From positions 12,671 to 56,558 of the forward strand of contig DOAQ01000040.1 in the NCBI GenBank assembly GCA_003506435.1: a DNA stretch of 43,888 bases, in the 5' to 3' direction. This document shows, one piece after another, positions 7,595 through 15,591 of this stretch (position 1 is its first letter; each line of letters starts with the position of its first letter). The stretch is from Prolixibacteraceae bacterium (GTDB taxonomy: Bacteria > Bacteroidota > Bacteroidia > Bacteroidales > Prolixibacteraceae). The position numbers and the translations under genes are program-made. The notes under the pieces were generated by a model that ran no database searches, was not told the origin of the DNA, and saw only the letters and a program-made list of their open reading frames with translations.

Positions 7595-7636
7595 AACAAA
7601 AAATCCTTCCGGAATTTTCCAGAAGGATTTTTTGTT
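7595..7636. terminator. Bidirectional rho-independent terminator
   Basis: A perfect 15-bp stem (7595-7609 pairing with 7622-7636) with a 12-base loop and T runs in both directions. It sits between the convergent M56 peptidase gene and the small lipoprotein gene and should serve both. Confidence 0.9.
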
Positions 7637-7661
7637 TTTTCTTTAGCTCTCTGTTCGGATA

Positions 7662-8276
7662 CTAGCGTGGAGGCGGTGGTACATAACAATCTTTCATGGT
7701 GTAATCAATGTACCAACCCCAGCGGCTGGCATCGGGAAAGGCAGTGCCAAATGCCCAAGCTGTTTCACTTGAAATTCCGGATACTTCACCGTGAACTAAT
7801 ATTGTAACCTGAGAAGGAAAATCAAGTTTATTAAATTCATAAATAACCTGATCCGTACCCTTTTTGAAACAGGTAGATACCGGGAAGTTTCCTGTTTGAA
7901 GGTTTCCTCCGTTATTGAACGGAATACCATCAAAAGTTCCGATGTAAATGTGGGTACAATCTAATTCCCAACCCTCATTCATCGAAATAGCGATGTATAA
8001 TTTGGTCTTTGAGTTGGCAATTTGTACACTTCCGGCCTCGTAATTTTGCCCGGCAATAAAAGTCGTGGTTGGCAGAGACCCACATAAGTCGGAGATCGGC
8101 ACCGCTTCAACAATAGAATAAGAAATTGCAGAAGCCTTAACTTTTGCTGCTTTTAAAGTGAGTTCCTGATCAGGTTCAACGTTCAGATCGGGAACAATTC
8201 CTGTTTGTTCGCATGACACAAATAACAACAAAAGAACAATAGTCAATACGTTTAATTTTTTTATATCCCTTTTCAT
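7662..8276 (-). CDS. Lipoprotein with one copy of an unnamed beta-rich domain
   Basis: A 204-residue predicted lipoprotein. The start at 8276 is chosen because the protein then begins MKRDIKKLN, a hydrophobic stretch and a lipobox-like FVSC (Cys22). A frame upstream to 8378 is open but would bury the signal peptide. The mature part holds one copy of the domain found twice in the neighbouring lipoprotein: AGQNYEAGSVQIAN, then a central WELDCTHIYIGTF and GNLQTGNFPVS, and at the end ETAWAFGTAF...WGWYIDYTMKDC. Cysteines near the start and end of the domain may pair. I do not recognise the family. Together with the larger paralogue it looks like a cell-envelope protein of the phylum. The acidic export signal seen in the paralogue is absent here. 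Confidence 0.75.
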   Translation of the reverse strand: MKRDIKKLNVLTIVLLLLFVSCEQTGIVPDLNVEPDQELTLKAAKVKASAISYSIVEAVPISDLCGSLPTTTFIAGQNYEAGSVQIANSKTKLYIAISMNEGWELDCTHIYIGTFDGIPFNNGGNLQTGNFPVSTCFKKGTDQVIYEFNKLDFPSQVTILVHGEVSGISSETAWAFGTAFPDASRWGWYIDYTMKDCYVPPPPR

Positions 8277-8461
8277 AACAGTGTATGTGTGAAAATTGTT
8301 ATTATAGAATCGCAATAATGTAAAAATCAGATAACTGTAACTTCGACTAAAGATAAAATTTAAAATTGCAAAAAGCAAGAGTCAGTTTTCAAACAGTTCA
8401 TTTGAATTATCAAATGAAAAAGAACGGGAATTCGTTTTACCAATATATTAAAGGAATCAAA

Positions 8462-8492
8462 AAAAACGGAAACCAGCCAGGTCCCCGTTTTT
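8462..8492 (-). terminator. Terminator of the two-domain lipoprotein gene
   Basis: AAAAACGG (8462-8469) pairs with CCGTTTTT (8485-8492). On the minus strand the stem is followed by a run of about eight U. It lies 19 bases downstream of the lipoprotein stop codon. Confidence 0.7.
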
Positions 8493-8510
8493 ACTTTATT
8501 TGATAATCAA

Positions 8511-9572
8511 TTATTGTTCACATATTTGGGTGCAATAGCTACTATACCATCCCCAGCGATTGGTGTTTGGAAATTGGGTGCCAAAGCTCCAGCTTGTTTC
8601 AGATTGGATAATATTTCCGTTTGCATCTGCTAATTTTGCTTCTCCGTGGGCTGCAATAATGTAACATTCAGGCAGAGTATTTAACGGAATAACAAATGAT
8701 ACTGTTTCCCGTAATGAGGTTGATTCATTTTTAAGAGGGAAACTGCCGGGAACAGGTGTATTCTGCTTATTAATTGGCAGACCGGAAAGTGAACCTACAA
8801 ACAATTGTACCGTTGCAAATTTCCATCCGTTATTTCCATCATAGGTTACATACAGATTTTCTTCATCATTCGTGACAACAAGATTTCCAACCGGAATAGT
8901 TTGTCCTCCGAACATCTCAAAATATACTGTTTCGTAAACGCAAGACTGGCATTCCTGTTTTGTGTAGGTGAAATAACTGGCCCAACTGCCCGATGCAACA
9001 AACTGGGTTCCGTCGGCCCATGCAGTTTCGCTTTGTACCGGTAGTCCGTTTGCGTCAAGCTTTTGAACATCTGCATGGAAAGCTACCATAAAAGTTTCCT
9101 CAAAATCATCAAGATTAAATTCATAGGTGACTAAATTAGTATACATCGGAAATGAGTTCTTTACAGGGAACTGTCCGATTTGAGGGTTGCCTTTTTTATT
9201 TGCCGGAACTAATGCTGCTTTTCCGACATAAACCTGTGTTTGGCTAATTACCCAAGGGGAATTCATTTTTACTGAAACAAATAATTTATCTTCGGTATTG
9301 AAGACAGAGACCAAACCTGCTTCAATTTTCTGACCTGCCAAAAATTTCACTTCGGTGGTTTCTCCACACCCGGCAACATCAGGAGCTATCTGAGTCATAA
9401 TCACATTGGAGGAAGAACTGCTTGACAGATTTGCAGATTTTAAAGACAATTCAGTTTCAGGGGCGTTTGTCCCGAAGAGATCATCAGAAGATTTATTACA
9501 GGAAGTTGCAACGAATGCGAGGATGCTTAGTATAAGCAGCGACCGGTTAAATAATGTATTCATTTTTGACAT
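8511..9572 (-). CDS. Surface lipoprotein with two copies of an unnamed beta-rich domain
   Basis: A 353-residue predicted lipoprotein. It has a signal peptide with lipidated Cys25 (FVATSC) followed by NKSSDD, an acidic stretch like the lipoprotein export signals that send Bacteroidota lipoproteins to the cell surface. After a serine-rich linker (about 45-55) come two copies of one domain, about residues 65-210 and 215-352. Each carries a pattern such as AGQKIEAGLVSVFN, W-x-x-x-x-x-QVYVG or VQLFVG, P-x-x-K and G-x-FP, and a closing ETAW/ETSW...GTQF...W...Y...C. The single-domain paralogue is the next gene downstream. I do not recognise the family; the repeated all-beta unit suggests a binding or adhesion module. 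It has its own promoter (9638-9669) and terminator. ATG at 9563 is an alternative start. Confidence 0.8.
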   Translation of the reverse strand: MSKMNTLFNRSLLILSILAFVATSCNKSSDDLFGTNAPETELSLKSANLSSSSSSNVIMTQIAPDVAGCGETTEVKFLAGQKIEAGLVSVFNTEDKLFVSVKMNSPWVISQTQVYVGKAALVPANKKGNPQIGQFPVKNSFPMYTNLVTYEFNLDDFEETFMVAFHADVQKLDANGLPVQSETAWADGTQFVASGSWASYFTYTKQECQSCVYETVYFEMFGGQTIPVGNLVVTNDEENLYVTYDGNNGWKFATVQLFVGSLSGLPINKQNTPVPGSFPLKNESTSLRETVSFVIPLNTLPECYIIAAHGEAKLADANGNIIQSETSWSFGTQFPNTNRWGWYSSYCTQICEQ

Positions 9573-9637
9573 GTTTTTAATTGTAAATAATTCAAATTTT
9601 CATTTTAAAATAAAAGACTTACTTGTCTTTATATGCG

Positions 9638-9669
9638 CAAATGTATATATGTGGAATATATCAGCCAAA
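9638..9669 (-). promoter_or_regulatory. Consensus Bacteroidota promoter of the two-domain lipoprotein
   Basis: On the minus strand TTTG (9669-9666) is followed after 20 bases by TACATTTG (9645-9638). This is a full match to the TTTG-N19-21-TAnnTTTG consensus. Transcription would start near 9631, about 60 bases before the ATG. Confidence 0.75.
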
Positions 9670-9792
9670 GGTTTTTCCAGCCGTTTACCAAACAGGGAAT
9701 CTGGTTGACCAAATGATGTCTTTTAAAGGATGGACTGAAAATGCAGTTTGCCAAAAGATAATAATGGATCGATTAGGGGGAGAAAAAGGCAT

Positions 9793-9876
9793 AAAAAAAG
9801 GCTGTCCCCTGACAGCCTTTTCGCCCCGTGTGACGGGAAACTAACCTAAACCAACTAAACCTAATAAACCATGAGC
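9793..9876 (-). ncRNA. Candidate small RNA with GGTTTA repeats and intrinsic terminator
   Basis: Read on the minus strand: an exact -7 match TACCTTTG (9888-9881, without a good -33); then an unstructured G/U-rich stretch with GGTTTA at 9870-9865, 9861-9856 and 9852-9847, exactly nine bases apart; a small hairpin CCCGT-CAC-ACGGG (9837-9825); and a strong terminator with an 11-bp stem (9821-9811 with 9806-9796), a four-base loop and seven U. The lipoprotein gene downstream has its own consensus promoter beyond this terminator. This RNA is therefore better explained as an independent transcript of about 80-85 nt than as an attenuator of that gene, though attenuation is not excluded. The regular single-stranded repeats could pair with several targets (inference). 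Confidence 0.5.
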
Positions 9877-10175
9877 CAGTCAAAGGTAGATTCCTGTAAT
9901 AAATAATTATACCACAGGACTTTGACTTGCCAAGTAAATTATACTTTAAAAATCTTTATTGAACGTATTTTTATCTCAAGGGGCAAATATATCAAAAATA
10001 TATATGAAATGTCAAAGGGGTACTGATTAATTAATTGAAATTTTTTTAACCAATTGTTAGCTTCTCGTTTCGTCCTTCGCATCATTACTTTTAACTTGTT
10101 AGTAAAAAGTAAAAGTCATCTTTATACAATATCTGAAATATTATCATCTTTATGATTGAAATTCAAAATTGAGAG

Positions 10176-11675
10176 ATGAGACTTACGTATTTATTCATGT
10201 TTTTATTTGTTGTGCAACTAGCTGTTGCGCAATCTCCCAAACGGGAGTTCCGCGGTGTTTGGGTCGCTACAGTCAATAATATCGATTGGCCTTCAAAGCC
10301 GGGACTGAGCGTTGATCAGCAAAAAAGTGAAATAACGGAAATACTGAACCAACATAAAGCCAATGGGATGAATGCCATTATTTTTCAGGTACGTCCGGCA
10401 GGCGATGCTTTTTATCCTTCGCCGTATGAACCATGGTCGCAATATCTTACAGGTGTCCCTGGAAAAGCTCCTGAACCATATTATGACCCTCTGAAAGAAT
10501 GGATCGACAGGACCCACGAGCGGGGTATGGAATTTCATGCATGGTGCAACCCCTACCGGGTTTCCCAAAGTGCAACTCAGCCGCTTGCCGGTAATCACGT
10601 GGCTTTCGAACATCCTGACTGGATTTTGGAATACGGTAATAAATTGTATTTCGATCCGGGAAATCCGGGCGTTCGTGATTTTCTTGTAAAAGTCATTGCC
10701 GATATGGTCTCCCGTTACGATCTGGATGCGATACATTTTGACGATTATTTTTATCCCTATAAAGTAGCGGGAGAAGAATTTCCCGATGAGGCGTCGTTCC
10801 GTTTATATAATGCCGAAGGATTTGCAAATCGGGACGACTGGAGAAGACGAAATGTTGATCTGATTATTCAAATGCTTTCAGAAGCAATAAAAAAGGTAAA
10901 GCCCTGGGTTCAGTTCGGAATCAGTCCGTTTGGTGTTTGGCGTAACCAGGCTGATGACCCGCGGGGATCGGCAACATCGGCTGGGCAAACCAATTACGAT
11001 CATTTGTATGCTGACATTCTGAAATGGCAGGAACAAGGCTGGATCGATTACGTGGTCCCCCAGCTATATTGGCAAATCGGGCATCCGGCAGTTGATTTTA
11101 AAGCGTTGTGCGACTGGTGGGCCAAAAATTCGTATGGCAAAAATGTTTATATCGGGCAGGGTGTATATCGGATTGATCCCAAATCGACAGTGGAAGCCTG
11201 GGCAAAAGGAGGAGAAATAGGGAGACAGATCAGTTACTTGCGGCAAATTCCGAACATCTCGGGCAGCGTGTATTTCAGCAGTAAATCCTTTAAATCGGAA
11301 TTGTTTGAATTAAAAGAAGAACTGAAAAACAATTATTACAAATATCCGGCAATTGCTCCATCCATGTCTTGGATCGACAATCGCGCCCCGGTGCCCCCGA
11401 AACTGAAAAAATCGAAAAGAAATATTTTGAAATGGAAGAATAAGTATACAGACAATGAGATGGACAAAGCCGTGAGGATGGTGATTTACATAAGTAAGAA
11501 AAAGGAAATTTTTAATCCGGAAGAAAGTCGTTTCATTTTCGATATTGTTCCCGGAGATAATTATAAACTGGTGAGCAACTCGAAGAAAAAACAAAAATAC
11601 AAAGTATGCGTTTCGGCTCTTGACAGAAACAATAACGAGAGTGCCCCTTCAAAACCGGTAACCGTGAAGTTATAG
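10176..11675 (+). CDS. Secreted GHL10/DUF187 family glycoside-hydrolase-like protein
   Basis: A 499-residue exported protein. Residues 1-19 are a signal peptide (ending VAQS). The mature protein opens with the GHL10 signature FRGVWVATVNNIDWP (about 25-39), followed by other conserved blocks of this (beta/alpha)8 family: AIIFQVRPAGDAFYPS, FHAWCNPYRV, YFDPGNPGVRDFL, IHFDDYFYPY, FGISPFGVW and VVPQLYWQIG. The asparagines and acidic residues at the strand ends are kept. A C-terminal fibronectin-like part (about 400-499) follows. GHL10 proteins are thought to act on cell-wall or capsular glycans in the periplasm or at the surface, but the exact substrate is not settled. It is followed after 24 bases by a nitroreductase gene, perhaps cotranscribed. 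Confidence 0.9.
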   Translation: MRLTYLFMFLFVVQLAVAQSPKREFRGVWVATVNNIDWPSKPGLSVDQQKSEITEILNQHKANGMNAIIFQVRPAGDAFYPSPYEPWSQYLTGVPGKAPEPYYDPLKEWIDRTHERGMEFHAWCNPYRVSQSATQPLAGNHVAFEHPDWILEYGNKLYFDPGNPGVRDFLVKVIADMVSRYDLDAIHFDDYFYPYKVAGEEFPDEASFRLYNAEGFANRDDWRRRNVDLIIQMLSEAIKKVKPWVQFGISPFGVWRNQADDPRGSATSAGQTNYDHLYADILKWQEQGWIDYVVPQLYWQIGHPAVDFKALCDWWAKNSYGKNVYIGQGVYRIDPKSTVEAWAKGGEIGRQISYLRQIPNISGSVYFSSKSFKSELFELKEELKNNYYKYPAIAPSMSWIDNRAPVPPKLKKSKRNILKWKNKYTDNEMDKAVRMVIYISKKKEIFNPEESRFIFDIVPGDNYKLVSNSKKKQKYKVCVSALDRNNNESAPSKPVTVKL

Positions 11676-11699
11676 TGATCAATTATATTAAAAACAACC

Positions 11700-12290
11700 A
11701 TGATTCGCGACCTTATTTTAAAAAACAGAAGTTACAGGCGTTTTGTGCAGGCAGAAAAGATATCCCTTGAGCAACTGACAAATTGGGTTGAACTGGCACG
11801 GTTTTCGGCTTCAGGACGGAATGCTCAGCCCCTGAAATACGTATTAACGAATGATGATGCCACCAACCGGCAAATTTTTGAATGTCTTGCCTGGGCCGGT
11901 TACCTCACCGACTGGAAAGGTCCCGCTGAAGGTGAGCAACCGGCTGCATACATAACCATGCTGCACGATACCCGCATTTCCGATAAGTATTTTTGCGATG
12001 ATGGAATTGCCGCTCAAAGTATTCTTCTGGGCGCGGTCGAAGCCGGTTTTGGAGGTTGCATTGTTGCTTCAGTGAATCGAAAAAAATTGTGCGAAATATT
12101 GCAACTCCCGGAACACTTTGAGATTATTCAGGTTTTGGCGCTTGGCAAACCTGCCGAAAAAGTAGTGATTGATGATGCGGTAGACGACAATACTAAATAC
12201 TGGCGTGACGAACAGAGCGTTCATCATGTTCCCAAAAGGACGATGGACGAACTGATCGTCAAAAAATCATATATAAAAATCTTTTTCTGA
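11700..12290 (+). CDS. Nitroreductase family FMN oxidoreductase
   Basis: A 196-residue cytosolic flavoprotein. The N-terminal RSYRRF and ASGRNAQPLKYVL are the FMN-binding blocks of the family, and DDGIAAQSILLGAVEAGFGGCIVA (about 100-123) is the second flavin and dimer region. The core before the C-terminal tail has the short length of minimal nitroreductases. It would reduce an electron acceptor (quinone, nitro or enone compounds) with NAD(P)H; the natural substrate cannot be read from sequence. It begins 24 bases after the GHL10 gene and ends before a bidirectional terminator. Confidence 0.9.
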   Translation: MIRDLILKNRSYRRFVQAEKISLEQLTNWVELARFSASGRNAQPLKYVLTNDDATNRQIFECLAWAGYLTDWKGPAEGEQPAAYITMLHDTRISDKYFCDDGIAAQSILLGAVEAGFGGCIVASVNRKKLCEILQLPEHFEIIQVLALGKPAEKVVIDDAVDDNTKYWRDEQSVHHVPKRTMDELIVKKSYIKIFF

Positions 12291-12313
12291 ATAAGCAGGA
12301 AGCGGAAGATACA

Positions 12314-12341
12314 AAAAAGGCACTTTTTACGGTGCCTTTTT
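12314..12341. terminator. Bidirectional terminator between nitroreductase and proline dehydrogenase genes
   Basis: A ten-bp stem AAAAAGGCAC (12314-12323) / GTGCCTTTTT (12332-12341) with an eight-base loop. A/T runs on both sides let it work for both convergent genes. Confidence 0.85.
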
Positions 12342-12361
12342 GTTATAGACCCCTAAAATAA

Positions 12362-13279
12362 TCAGCCTCTGGCAAAGAGAGCTTTAATTATATGTGACGC
12401 TATTTTGGGATTTTCTTTTAACCGCCGGGTTGAATACCCAAACCATTCTTTCCCAAAAGGAACGTAAACGCGCATTTTGTGACCGTTTGTAACAATTGAT
12501 TTCCGAAGTTCCGGAGTGACTCCGTAAAGCATCTGAAACTCGTACATGTCCGATGGAATCTGTTTTTCTTCGATTAGTTTATATGCCCTCTCTACCAATT
12601 GTTTGTCGTGGGTTGCAATACCAACATGTATTTTCTGGTCGAACATGTATTGCAGATCTTCAATATAATGGTCCTGAATTTCATCGTGTTTCTTGAACGC
12701 AATGTTCTCCGGTTCAATATAAATTCCTTTACACAGCCTGAAACTGAGCGGAGTCCCGTTCAATTGAAAAGTCTTCAGTTGAACCAGGTCGCTGATGGTC
12801 CTGCGCAAATAAGCCTGAATAACCAGGCCGACATGGGCAGGATACTTATGGAGCAAGTATTTGTAAATTTCAATTTCGCTGTCAACACAGCTCGAATCTT
12901 CCATGTCAATGCGGATGAAGCTGTTTTTTTCGACGGCTTTTTTTACAATTTCTTCAATGTATTTCAGGCAAATTCCCTTGTTGACCAGTAACCCGAACAT
13001 CGATGGCTTCAACGAGAAATTACCGGTTATATTTTCTGATGTAAAACGCTCAATAATGCTGATGTACTTATTTTTGTACTCTTCAGCCTGATTCAGGTTG
13101 TTTACAAACTCCCCAAGAAGGTCGATAGTAACTTCAATTCCCTCGCTGTTTAGTTCTTTTGCAACACGCAACCCGTCTTCAATCGTTTCGCCGGCAATAT
13201 ATCGTTTCGAAAAAATCCAGATTAATTTTTTTGGAAAGTAGGGCAGCACATTTGCAATTGCTTTGTTGATCATATCCAT
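12362..13279 (-). CDS. Proline dehydrogenase (FAD-dependent)
   Basis: A 305-residue (beta/alpha)8 flavoenzyme that oxidises proline to pyrroline-5-carboxylate, the first step of proline catabolism. Marks of the family: IDLLGEFV near the N-terminus, FIRIDMEDSS (about 140), LSFRLCKGIYIEP (about 200), a GIATHD strand, FQMLYGV and the C-terminal YSTRRLKENP that contacts the substrate carboxylate. The length fits the monofunctional bacterial enzymes. An open frame runs upstream to 13399, but the added 40 residues are basic and unlike the family, so ATG at 13279 (or 13273) is preferred. The partner P5C dehydrogenase is not in the window. Transcribed alone and divergent from the OmpH gene. Confidence 0.9.
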   Translation of the reverse strand: MDMINKAIANVLPYFPKKLIWIFSKRYIAGETIEDGLRVAKELNSEGIEVTIDLLGEFVNNLNQAEEYKNKYISIIERFTSENITGNFSLKPSMFGLLVNKGICLKYIEEIVKKAVEKNSFIRIDMEDSSCVDSEIEIYKYLLHKYPAHVGLVIQAYLRRTISDLVQLKTFQLNGTPLSFRLCKGIYIEPENIAFKKHDEIQDHYIEDLQYMFDQKIHVGIATHDKQLVERAYKLIEEKQIPSDMYEFQMLYGVTPELRKSIVTNGHKMRVYVPFGKEWFGYSTRRLKENPKIASHIIKALFARG

Positions 13280-13462
13280 TTTTGTTTTTTGCCAATTACC
13301 GGATGCTAAATTAGCTTGTTGTTGTATTTTGATTTTATGATGTTTATCAAGGTGAATGTATGATTTTACGCATCGTTTTAACCGATTATTTTTGAACAAA
13401 GAGGAAATCCGTTTGGACTGTTAAAATTTATTAAGTATCTATGCAATCCTGATTTTAATTTT

Positions 13463-13470
13463 TATTTTTG
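13463..13470 (+). promoter_or_regulatory. Candidate -7 element for the OmpH-like gene
   Basis: TATTTTTG matches TAnnTTTG exactly, 25 bases before the ATG at 13496. The -33 region is not convincing. Confidence 0.45.
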
Positions 13471-13495
13471 GCAAAATTTAATTGTTGGAGCTCTT

Positions 13496-14092
13496 ATGAA
13501 AAAATCATCGTTGGTCATTAACATTGTCTTGGCAGTAGCTATAGTCTTAATGTATGTTTTGTATTTCACTTCAGGCAAATCAGGTGGTTCTGAATCGGCA
13601 GAGAAGGCAGACGGAAACCGTTCAGGTTTGAAAATTGCTTATCTGAAAGTAGATTCCTTGATTGTAAATTATGATTTGGCGCAGGTGTTACACGATGGTT
13701 TTATCCAGAAACAGGAAGCGTACACAAAAGAATATGCAAACAAACGCACCAAATTTGAAGAACAGGCAGTAGCTTTTCAGGAAAAAGTACAGAGAGGTGG
13801 TTTCATAACCGAAGAACGCGCTATTCAGGAACGCGACCGTCTGGTTGGTGAAGAACAGCAAATCGCTAAACTCGATCAGGAACTTTCGACCAAACTGGCT
13901 CAGCTTCAGAGTGAGAACAATAAGCAATTGCTTGATAGCCTGATGAGTTATCTGGAGATTTATAATGCTGATAAAAAATATGATTACATTCTCAACTCGG
14001 GCGGAATTTTGGTTGGCGACGATGCCAGCAATATTACCAAAGTCGTTTTGCAAGCGATGAATTCCCGTTATGCTGTTGCAAAAAATAAATAA
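13496..14092 (+). CDS. OmpH/Skp-family periplasmic chaperone
   Basis: A 198-residue protein with an N-terminal membrane anchor or uncleaved signal (residues about 7-25). A beta segment LKIAYLKVDSLIVNYDLAQ (about 45-63), typical of OmpH, precedes a long charged helical stretch (about 65-145) that forms the coiled-coil tentacles of Skp. The C-terminal part DYILNSGGILVGDDASNITK closes the body domain as in the family. Skp/OmpH proteins hold unfolded outer-membrane proteins in the periplasm. The gene stands alone between a -7 element and a strong terminator. In other Bacteroidota OmpH genes usually lie next to bamA; that context is missing here, so this may be an additional copy. Confidence 0.88.
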   Translation: MKKSSLVINIVLAVAIVLMYVLYFTSGKSGGSESAEKADGNRSGLKIAYLKVDSLIVNYDLAQVLHDGFIQKQEAYTKEYANKRTKFEEQAVAFQEKVQRGGFITEERAIQERDRLVGEEQQIAKLDQELSTKLAQLQSENNKQLLDSLMSYLEIYNADKKYDYILNSGGILVGDDASNITKVVLQAMNSRYAVAKNK

Positions 14093-14111
14093 CACACGAG
14101 ATATCAAACAG

Positions 14112-14145
14112 AAAATCCTGCTTTTCAAAAAAGGCAGGATTTTTT
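14112..14145 (+). terminator. Terminator after the OmpH-like gene
   Basis: AAAATCCTGC (14112-14121) pairs with GCAGGATTTT (14134-14143), followed by further T residues, 20 bases after the stop codon. Confidence 0.88.
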
Positions 14146-14315
14146 ATTGGTGTTAATTACACAAAACCATTTAATTCAGGTATTTCAACAATCTAGCAAT
14201 TCAGCCTATATAACCATCCAACCATTCAACATTTATCGAGTATCATTTCATTATTAGCAATTCGACAATTTATCCCAAAAACCTGTATCTTCATTCTGTT
14301 ATATTTTTCTGATCA

Positions 14316-15506
14316 ATGTTTGCCAACCGTTATATGTCGCAAAATATTGTTTATCCTGAATTCATCAATCTGAAACCGGATCTGAATTTGGGAACGATTG
14401 TTGTGATTCCCTGCTACCGTGAGCCGGATGTTCTGAAAACGCTCGAATCACTGGTCGCCTGTAATAGGCCGGCATGTGTTGTGGAAGTAATTATTGTGAT
14501 CAATCAGCCGGAAAATGAAACTCCTGAAAACGTTGTACTGAACCGTGAAACTTTCCGTCAGTTGAAAGAGTGGACGGCACAGACTGATCAGTCGTGGTTG
14601 CATTTTTTTCCTGTTTTTCCCGATCCGTTTCCTATGAAAATTGCAGGTGCCGGAATGGCCCGAAAAATCGGAATGGATGAGGCGGTTCGCCGTTTTCATG
14701 CGGTTGGCAAACCCGACGGTATTATTGTATCACTGGATGCGGACACAACTGTTGATCACGCCTACCTGGTCGAAATAGAACAATTTTTCAAGGCAAATCC
14801 CGCACATGTCGGAGCAACAATCCGCTTTCAGCACCGGATTGATCCTGAAACGATGAGTGAACGACAGGCCGAAGGAATCCGATTGTACGAACGGTATCTT
14901 CATTATTACCGCGATGCCCTTGCATACACCGGCTATCCTTTTGCAATATTCACGATTGGTTCGGCTTTCTGCTGCACTGCCGAAGCGTATGTGAAACAGG
15001 GAGGAATGAACCGTAGACAGGCGGGCGAGGATTTCTATTTTTTGCATAAACTCAGCCAGCTCGGCCCCATTGGTGAAATTACTTCTACCTGTGTTTTTCC
15101 ATTGGCACGCTTGTCCGACCGGGTTCCTTTTGGTACAGGCCCCATTTTGCAGCGCTGGCTCAATGGTCAGGAAGATTTGACCCGTACATATAATTTTCGG
15201 GCCTTCTCCGATTTGAAGCTTTTTTTTGGACAGCTTGACTTGCTTTTTAAAATTAGCAGGGAAGATTTTTTTCAGTTATTGGCAGAATTGCCATTTCCTC
15301 TTCAGCAATTTCTGAAAGAAGACCATTTCTATGAAGAACTGATAGTTGTAAACCAACATTCTGCCTCTGAACATACTTTTCGAAAACGTTTTTTTCAGGT
15401 TTTTAATGCGTTTAAAATTCTGAAATACATTAATTTTACTCATCAATCCTTTTATACAGAACAAGAAATTTATCAGGCGGAGAAAGAATTATCCTGCGAA
15501 GAATAA
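14316..15506 (+). CDS. Family 2 glycosyltransferase
   Basis: A 396-residue GT-A fold protein without clear membrane segments. The nucleotide-sugar-binding strand is TIVVIPCYREPDVLKTLES (about 28-46). The DxD motif is in VSLDADTTVD (about 137-146), and the acceptor-side acidic motif is GEDFYFLHKL. The sequence between them (a long insert around 60-110) is unlike polyprenyl or chitin synthases, and the sugar donor and acceptor cannot be read. The start may also be ATG at 14334 (MSQNIVYPEF). It is alone, preceded by a stretch rich in CAACAATC/CAATTC-like words and followed by the histidine kinase gene on the same strand after 85 bases. Confidence 0.85.
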   Translation: MFANRYMSQNIVYPEFINLKPDLNLGTIVVIPCYREPDVLKTLESLVACNRPACVVEVIIVINQPENETPENVVLNRETFRQLKEWTAQTDQSWLHFFPVFPDPFPMKIAGAGMARKIGMDEAVRRFHAVGKPDGIIVSLDADTTVDHAYLVEIEQFFKANPAHVGATIRFQHRIDPETMSERQAEGIRLYERYLHYYRDALAYTGYPFAIFTIGSAFCCTAEAYVKQGGMNRRQAGEDFYFLHKLSQLGPIGEITSTCVFPLARLSDRVPFGTGPILQRWLNGQEDLTRTYNFRAFSDLKLFFGQLDLLFKISREDFFQLLAELPFPLQQFLKEDHFYEELIVVNQHSASEHTFRKRFFQVFNAFKILKYINFTHQSFYTEQEIYQAEKELSCEE

Positions 15507-15591
15507 ATGAACCAAGGAAATCAGGATAATCGTTGATTGAAGGTTTTCCTGATTTTTAATTATTTAAAGAATGAGTGCGTTATAATAGATA

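Larger units (their letters stand above)
9573..10175. other. Long intergenic region holding a candidate small RNA
   Basis: About 600 bases without a protein gene between divergent genes. On the minus strand, in transcription order, it holds a candidate small RNA (about 9876-9793) and the lipoprotein promoter (9669-9638). The rest (about 9910-10175) is AT-rich. It contains one hairpin, TTACTTTT (10085-10092) pairing with AAAAGTAA (10105-10112), of unknown role, and presumably the promoter of the gene at 10176. The 10151-10158 TATGATTG is one base off the -7 consensus. Confidence 0.6.

Noticed and set aside
9871..9906. Short plus-strand open frame of 11 codons within the candidate small RNA region
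   Set aside because: It has no promoter, and the terminator and T run point the other way; more likely chance.
13280..13399. Longer N-terminus for proline dehydrogenase
   Set aside because: The added 40 residues are basic and do not resemble the family; the shorter form has normal length.
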